Positions 58,357 through 64,000 of a stretch of DNA of 64,000 bases are shown here, in pieces. The number at the start of each line of letters is the position of its first letter. The stretch's first letter is position 1. Location: the NCBI GenBank assembly GCA_014526335.1, contig JACTAT010000021.1, forward strand, positions 443,305 through 507,304, written 5' to 3'. The notes beneath the pieces were generated by a model. The model did not search any database. It worked only from the letters and a program-made list of their open reading frames with translations, and was not told the DNA's origin. The DNA is from Chrysaora quinquecirrha. Lineage: Eukaryota > Cnidaria > Scyphozoa > Semaeostomeae > Pelagiidae. A program made the translations under genes and the position numbers.

Positions 58357-59891
58357 ACAGTGGCCAGTTAAACAGCAAAGCATTTCACTACTTAAAACTG
58401 AGCACTTTTTTGCTTCGTTTTTCGATTCGTGTAGTTAATCTTGATATGTTTACAATGCGTGCTTGAATTTTTGTATCACTGTAATCCTTTATTTGGTAGT
58501 GCAAAGTGGAGAAGTAAATCGCATGTTTTCGCTCTTCGCGTCAAAATTATCGAAAAATCGCCACGGCCTAGTTCAGACATTTCGCCAGAGTCGCTCGGGC
58601 TCTGCAGTAGCATCACCCTGTACATTTTATGTGCAGTACCATGGGGGATACTCAGTACCGCGGGGAATATTGAGTACAGTGGGGGCACACAACGAGTCAT
58701 GTGGGGAAGCACCTCTGAATACCGTGGGGGATCAATACTGTGGGGGCGTATCACGAGTAGCGTGACGCCTGGACAAAGCAGAGTGATTTTCGCTAAGCTA
58801 AAATCTTGTCGCGGCACATTTTGGCGTGCCGATGGCTCTACACTACACTACCAAGGCGTTGATTCAGACATCGAGTCACTCCACTCCCGTGGCAGAACTT
58901 GTCAATTGTGCACTTGATTGCCAAACCAAAGCCCCGCGTTTTGTTAGCAAGCCCTGGTTTGGCGAGGCCGATAGAAAACAGAGAAAATGGGCACGACACA
59001 TCGGAATCGATCGTCGTGCCAAGTATCGAGCCTGAGCCATGCCCGGCACGACTCCAGCACGACGTCTGAACAAGACCTAAGTCTCAGCACTGACCATTAT
59101 ATAATCAAAGCCAGCCGGTTTGTTGTTTGTCGTATAATTAATCCAACTATTTGATATGATAGATCTAAACCCCATGTAAAACGTACTTTCGTGTAATGTT
59201 CTTATGCCTTCAGCTGAAACTGAATAACCCAGTCTAGTAGTTCTCGAGTAATCTTGACAGATTGACAGGAGCATTGCTAGCGAGGGCAGATAGGGGTTAC
59301 AGGCTAGTGGTACCATGGAAGCAGAGGGGTGGTACCTGGTATCAACTTTGAAAAATAAGGTGGAACCTTGTGTACCAAAAGCTTCGAAAAAAGAGCGGAG
59401 CCTCTTAAAAAGGGGTAGAGCCTTGTACCTCTATCCATTCATATGTATTAACATTTTATTCGACACAGTTTCTTACTTCGACCAAAATTGGAAATACGTG
59501 GTACCACTACCTGCAAATTGGGTGGAACCTAGTACCAAACCTTGTGGTAGCGGTACCAAAGACAGCTCCATATAATTCATCTCAATCATCGCTATACACT
59601 CATGTCAATTATTATTCAGCTTAGCAATAAGATGTCACACATAGTATTTTCGTCTTTTATATATATGTAGTATATGACTGCTATAGATCACTGAGTTTAA
59701 TTCTTTTTAAGTTCTGTAGAACTTCGGGATTGCAAAGAAAAGCGAAAAAATCTTTGGACCTGCCTAATAATGTTTGAAGACTAAGTTCCAATGGTGCCAG
59801 GAAAAGAGCTTTTCAGTAGGTTCAAAGATGTTTCCATTTTTCTTCGCAATCATAATGTGAATTCCAGTATACACGTAGATGCTTGCATTTA
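58357..59891. other. Intergenic region between convergent monooxygenase and MTIF2 genes
   Basis: 58625-58765 has loose repeats of 'gtaccgtgggg'-type units. 59305-59572 is the second GGTACC-rich inverted-repeat copy. No exon recognised. The 3' UTRs of both genes should lie at its ends. Confidence 0.5.
59305..59572. repeat. GGTACC-rich inverted repeat, copy 2
   Basis: 'ctagtggtaccatggaagca' at the left and 'ttgggtggaacctagtacca' at the right match 52131-52315 in inverted orientation. Confidence 0.55.
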
Positions 59892-62284
59892 CTAGCTAAC
59901 CCAATCTAGAGTTGCTTTTTCATAAGATATTTGAAAACATTGTATCTGATCACCTTCCTTTATGTCCGTAAACTTTTCAAAAGCAATACCACATTCTGTC
60001 TCTTTCTTAGCAATTGTAATGTCCTGTTTGCCATGTTTGAACGAGCTCAAAGGACCTAAAAAGTGGTTTTCACACTTTCAGACTTCCTTGCGTTTCATGA
60101 ATATACGGCGTTTCACGTTAGCGAATCTATACGCACTATACTTTGGTGAATACGCGCTAGTATTTTTTGCATACTATGGTGGATAAGCACTACGTGGTTG
60201 CTTATTATGCCTGATGTGGTGGTATTTTTTGCCTACTGTGGTGGTATTTTTTGGGTACTATGGTTGTATTTTTTGCATACTGTGGTTGTATTTTTTGCAT
60301 ACTTTGGTGGAGAAGCACTACTGTGGTGGGTTATAATGCTTGATGTGGTGGGTTATTATGCCTGTGGTACATTGGTATTTTTTTGCCTACTGTGGTGGAC
60401 ACGAAATCATAGCAAAATCTATAGATCAAGAAAGTAAAAACAATAAAATCCACCACAGTTCGCAAAAAATGCCATCACATCAAGCATGACAACCCACCAC
60501 ACTCTTGATTTCAATCACTCTTGATTTAAGTATTAATTAATTTGTATAATTTGTAGATAATCTAGCGTTTGCAATATATAAATCTACAAGAGGGCAGCGT
60601 AGTGTACTGGTTAGCATTTGCGCCATTTGTGCTTAAGGTTTGCCTCTGAGTCCAGGCTAGGGGGCACAAATTACAACGTGCAAAACCTTGCTCTCTGTGA
60701 TTTGGGTGATCAAACAAAATGGCGGGCGCATCTCAAAATTAATTGGAAAGCTAAAGAACCACTGAGAGGACGTAAACAACCCTTTGGTGGCAGTGACAGC
60801 CCTCAGTGCCAGTGAAGAGGTCGGCCTGGCGTTGATATTCAAAAAATGACTGCTGAGTGAATGAGACCTCAAAATTTGACATGAAATGCTTGCCCAGCAG
60901 AAAATGTTGATATGGCAGACAAAAGTCCTAGGTATCGCGCGAACTCAAATCTTTAATTCAAAATTGTTTCATACCAACATTGTTGAAGGGGGAGATGGAG
61001 AAATATCAGTCAAACTATTTATTGTTCAAACAATTTTCGCAGGCACTGAAGCTGGTGGAATATTATACGCATTGAAGACATAGAAAACAGCTTGACAAAA
61101 AGTTATATACTAGAATTTCGACGCCATATCTTTTTAGATAGCTTTTCTGTCTCATAGCAGTTCTAATACGCAGATTTTTCAACCACTTAAGACATCAAAC
61201 TTCGTGTTAACAGGCCCTGTGTTACGGTGCTGTTGCGTCGTGGCCTAATCCATCTAGCTCAGGTGGTGTCAGAAGCTCAGTGAGGTCGGGATTCGAGCCC
61301 TAGCCACAGTAGCAACACAGCCAGGGTCGAGAACTCCTTAGATCATCTGCTCCTAAAGGCCTGGAGCTAAACTAGGAGATATGTCACGCGCGACATTGAT
61401 GTCCCCTCGGTGTATCCTGGTTTAGCCACCTCGGAAACTTTGTAGCGCGCGACAAAATTTGTAGCAAGAGACAAGCAAATGTTTCTGAGAGACAACACAA
61501 ATATTTCTTGTCTCTGCGACATGCAAATGACTCGGGGGACATGTTGTTTGTTGTCACTCGCATGTTTAGCCACAATGGGAGACAAGCCGAATACAGTGTC
61601 GCGTGCGACATGTCTCCTTGTTTAGGCATAGCTTAAGATCCTAGCGCCTGTTGCTACAGACACCATTTCATCCTTACCTTTGCGATTAGTGAACAAATTG
61701 AAACAAAACATTACATACCTTGATGAAGGACCTCCTCATCCCTGCAAACTCTCCATAATATATCTTTACCAGAACTCAATGTTCCTTTCTTTACTCGACA
61801 ACCAGCAACAAAAGCTTTTCGCTGTCCAGTTAATTGAAAGATTTTTAACACGTTTGCTTCGCCAAGGATCGTTTCGACTGCGATTTGAGGCAATTTTGAA
61901 CAGAGTTCATCCTGAAATTGAATTACGATGGAGGTTCATTAGGCTGTTTCTGAGTTGCACAGAACTGATGATGATGATGATGAAGATAAGGTTGATGTTT
62001 TGGATGATGATGATGAATATGATGGTGATGGCAATGATTATGATGATGATGATGATGAAGGTGATGATGATGATGGCAATGAAAAAGAGGGTGATGATGA
62101 TGATGATGATTATGATGGTGATGGCAATGATTATTATGATGATGATGGTGATGATGATGATAATGATGATGATGATGATACTGATGGCAGTGATAAAGAT
62201 GATGATGATGATGATAATAAAGATTAAGGTTGATGTTTTGGATGATGATGAAGGTGGTGATGATGATGGCAGTGAAAAAGAGGG

Positions 62285-62319
<35 letters not shown>

Positions 62320-64000
62320 GTTTTGATGGCAATGATTATGATGATGATGATGATGATAATGATGATGATTGTGATGATGATTTTGATGACGATCGCAATG
62401 ATAGTGAATACGTTGATAATGATGATATCGATGACCATGATAATAATGACAAGATGAGGATGTCAATTTGAATGAAATTAAGAAACTTTTAGAGCTGTGA
62501 GTTATTTATGAAAAAGAATATACAGTTCATCAACAAATAATTAAACGAAATCTACCTGAATATCATCCATCAGTTTGTAAATAACGTTGAAATTTTTAAC
62601 CGCGACAGAAAGGCGTTTGGATAGCTGTTCCATATCTCTGCTGGCATTTACATTGAAGCCATATACAATTCCTTGAAAATGAAAGCAAAGAAATGATTAT
62701 GGAAAGAAATCAAATAAGCTGATAATAGGTGAATAGTTTTTGAGTAGTACAACACTTCAGTACTGCGATAAACAGCGGAAACAAGACGCTAAAAGTTGAT
62801 TGGTGTCCCGGGGGGGGGGGGGTACTTCAATGTGACCACGATTGGACTTGAATCTGGGCTTTGACAAAGGATCCATTTGTATGATAGGATTTTCAATGAT
62901 TTCTGTCTGAGTCGTGTCGCGTCGCTTTGCAGTGTTACTGCATCACTTTGTTTATCTTATACTGTTTGCCGCACTAATCTAAGGATCCGACTGGACAGCC
63001 TGCCATTCGAGGCCTTTTCTATCAACCTTCGATTTATTTATCTTTACAGATAAACAAATTAAAAATAACCTTACCATTTGTTGCTTCGGCCATGCGAATG
63101 TCATTTTCACTGATCTGCCCGACACCAGAACTGGCGATTTCCAACTCGATTTTGTCAGACTTGAATGAGTTCAAAATATCCAAAACAGCTTCAAGAGAAC
63201 CACTGTAATCAGCTGAAAAGACAGCAAAAGAACTAAGTCACAAAACTTAGGGCCTTCCTGACGTAGAAAGAAGCCCCAACAGCTCTCATTCTTGCTAAAG
63301 CTATGGCTAAACTAGGAGACAAGTCGCGCGCGACACTGTCTTCAGTGTGTCTCCCTGGGTGGCTAAACATGAGAGACAAGCAAGCAACATATCCACCGAG
63401 TCATTTGCATGTCACGGAGACAGGAAATGTTTCTGTGTCTACCAGAAACATGTGCGTGTGCTTGTCGCGCGCTACAAAGTTTCCGAGGTGGCTAAACTGG
63501 GAGACACCGAGGGGACATCAATGTCGCACGCCGGCAAGGATAGAAATTTTCGGCATGGCAAGGATAGAAATATTCTCGGCATGGCAAGGATAGAAATTGA
63601 TATTTGTAACAAAAAAGTAGGCCTATCCGTAAAAACAGGAGTACCAAATTTCAAGCTCAAAAATTAAATTTGACTTTGGTACGAATGTTTCTTTGCCGGG
63701 TTCCTTTTTTTGGAACACCCTCTACAACTAATATTATTCAGTTACCCACCATCCGCCCACCCCGGTAATAAATAATGAACGGTCCCTAAAAAGATATTTC
63801 ATACCTTTGACGATAACACTTAATTTATTTTCATTTTCTTTTGCATCTTCATTGCCTCTAGAAGCTGCCTTCTGTCGCAGTTTAACACGTAATGGTACTT
63901 TTCTTCTTCCTTCTAGTTTTTCTGGTTTTGAAGCTTGTTTCTGTTCGTCTGTTTTCTGATTTTCTTTAAATTCTTCTTCAAGTTGTTTTTTCTCCTTTAG
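59892..64000 (-). CDS. MTIF2: Mitochondrial translation initiation factor 2 (MTIF2), C-terminal part
   Basis: Minus-strand exons 64000-63805 (open at the window edge), 63212-63075, 62671-62556, 61911-61719 and 60055-59892 (TAG). All phases agree, giving about 268 aa. The first visible exon is a charged Lys/Glu-rich linker. Next comes IF2 domain III ('ADYSGSLEAVLDILNSF', 'GVGQISENDIRMAEATNGIV' leading to 'YGFNVNA') and the helix ending 'IYKLMDDIQ'. Domain IV/C2 follows ('EANVLKIFQLTGQRKAFVAG' to 'CRVKKGTL', 'KDILWRVCRDEEVLHQGPLS', 'ITIAKKETECGIAFEKFTDI' to 'KEGDQIQCF'). Family knowledge: MTIF2 is the GTPase that brings fMet-tRNA to the mitochondrial small subunit, and its C2 domain reads fMet-tRNA. 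The G domain lies outside the window. Confidence 0.93.
60145..60425. repeat. Minisatellite, 'tattttttgcatactgtggt' unit
   Basis: About ten degenerate units of 21-27 bp ('tactgtggtggtattttttg' and variants). The inverse ('ccaccacagttcgcaaaaaa') follows at 60450-60500. In the last MTIF2 intron. Confidence 0.8.
60590..60670 (+). mobile_element. tRNA-like SINE head (another family)
   Basis: 'gggcagcgtagtgtactggt' then 'tagc' resembles a tRNA 5' half with box A. 'gcctctgagtccagg' follows. Single copy in the window. Confidence 0.35.
61211..61345 (+). mobile_element. SINE family C, copy 4
   Basis: 'cgtcgtggcctaatccatct', 'gtcgggattcgagccc', 'acagccagggtcgagaac'. 3' truncated. In the last MTIF2 intron. 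Confidence 0.65.
61362..61637. mobile_element. Copy 4 of the 'GGAGACATGT' inverted-repeat family (complete)
   Basis: Left 'agctaaactaggagatatgt' then 'cacgcgcgacat'. Right 'gtcgcgtgcgacatgtctcc' then 'ttgtttaggcatagct', inverted. About 275 bp with no target-site duplication that I can fix. In the last MTIF2 intron. Confidence 0.85.
61965..62460. repeat. GAT trinucleotide array in an MTIF2 intron
   Basis: Interrupted (GAT)n between the exons at 61911 and 62556. It contains a duplicated block: 'aaggttgatgttttggatga' occurs near 61988 and 62226, and 'gaaaaagagggtgatgatga' near 62080 and 62275. Confidence 0.95.
63297..63525. mobile_element. Copy 5 (partial) of the 'GGAGACATGT' inverted-repeat family
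   Basis: Left 'agctatggctaaactaggag' then 'acaagtcgcgcgcgacac'. It ends after 'aactgggagacaccgagggg'. The 3' arm is missing. Three 'ggcatggcaaggatagaaat' repeats follow (63533-63600). Confidence 0.75.

Noticed and set aside
61030..61081. Possible short terminal exon after ttttcgcag (reads TEAGGILYALKT)
   Set aside because: Only 13 codons, in the last MTIF2 intron and on the opposite strand, with no partner exon.

Overview
This is nuclear DNA of an AT-rich invertebrate animal. Seven or eight genes are split by many GT-AG introns, the standard genetic code is used, and the proteins are animal-type orthologues (ADCK1, ZNRD2, a calmodulin-like protein, MRPL4, NEMF, a two-pore channel, a DBH/MOXD1-like copper monooxygenase, MTIF2). 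I cannot fix the phylum. Introns and spacers are packed with simple repeats (ATC/GAT trinucleotides, CAGT, TTAG, ATGCT and GTCAA arrays), several SINE families including one derived from 5S rRNA, and many short inverted-repeat transposons. Two runs of exactly 500 N are assembly gaps.

Layout. 1-2204: 3' end of ADCK1 (+). 2284-3992: ZNRD2 (-), tail-to-tail with ADCK1. 5913-13439: a four-EF-hand calmodulin-like gene (-), whose first intron holds a 1.8 kb ATGCT satellite. 13440-17550: TTAG array, a SINE, gap 1 and a 1.1 kb Tc1-type inverted-repeat element. 17551-22537: MRPL4 (+), with its 5' end missing. 23722-44111: the complete NEMF gene (+), 29 coding exons and about 1021 aa. 45340-46450: a 5'-truncated LINE. 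48480-50998: N-terminal exons of a two-pore channel (+), cut off by gap 2. 52549-58356: C-terminal exons of a copper type II monooxygenase (+). 59892-64000: 3' part of MTIF2 (-), which runs off the right edge.

The genes do not form one pathway. MRPL4 and MTIF2 serve mitochondrial translation, ADCK1 is a mitochondrial UbiB-family protein, and NEMF acts in cytosolic ribosome-associated quality control. I take their nearness to be chance. Exon models were built by hand from splice signals, reading-frame continuity and remembered family similarity. All internal exon phases agree. I found no clear new multi-gene system. The unusual material is in the repeats: the 5S-derived SINE, the higher-order ATGCT satellite, several inverted-repeat families, and the channel-to-monooxygenase switch across gap 2.
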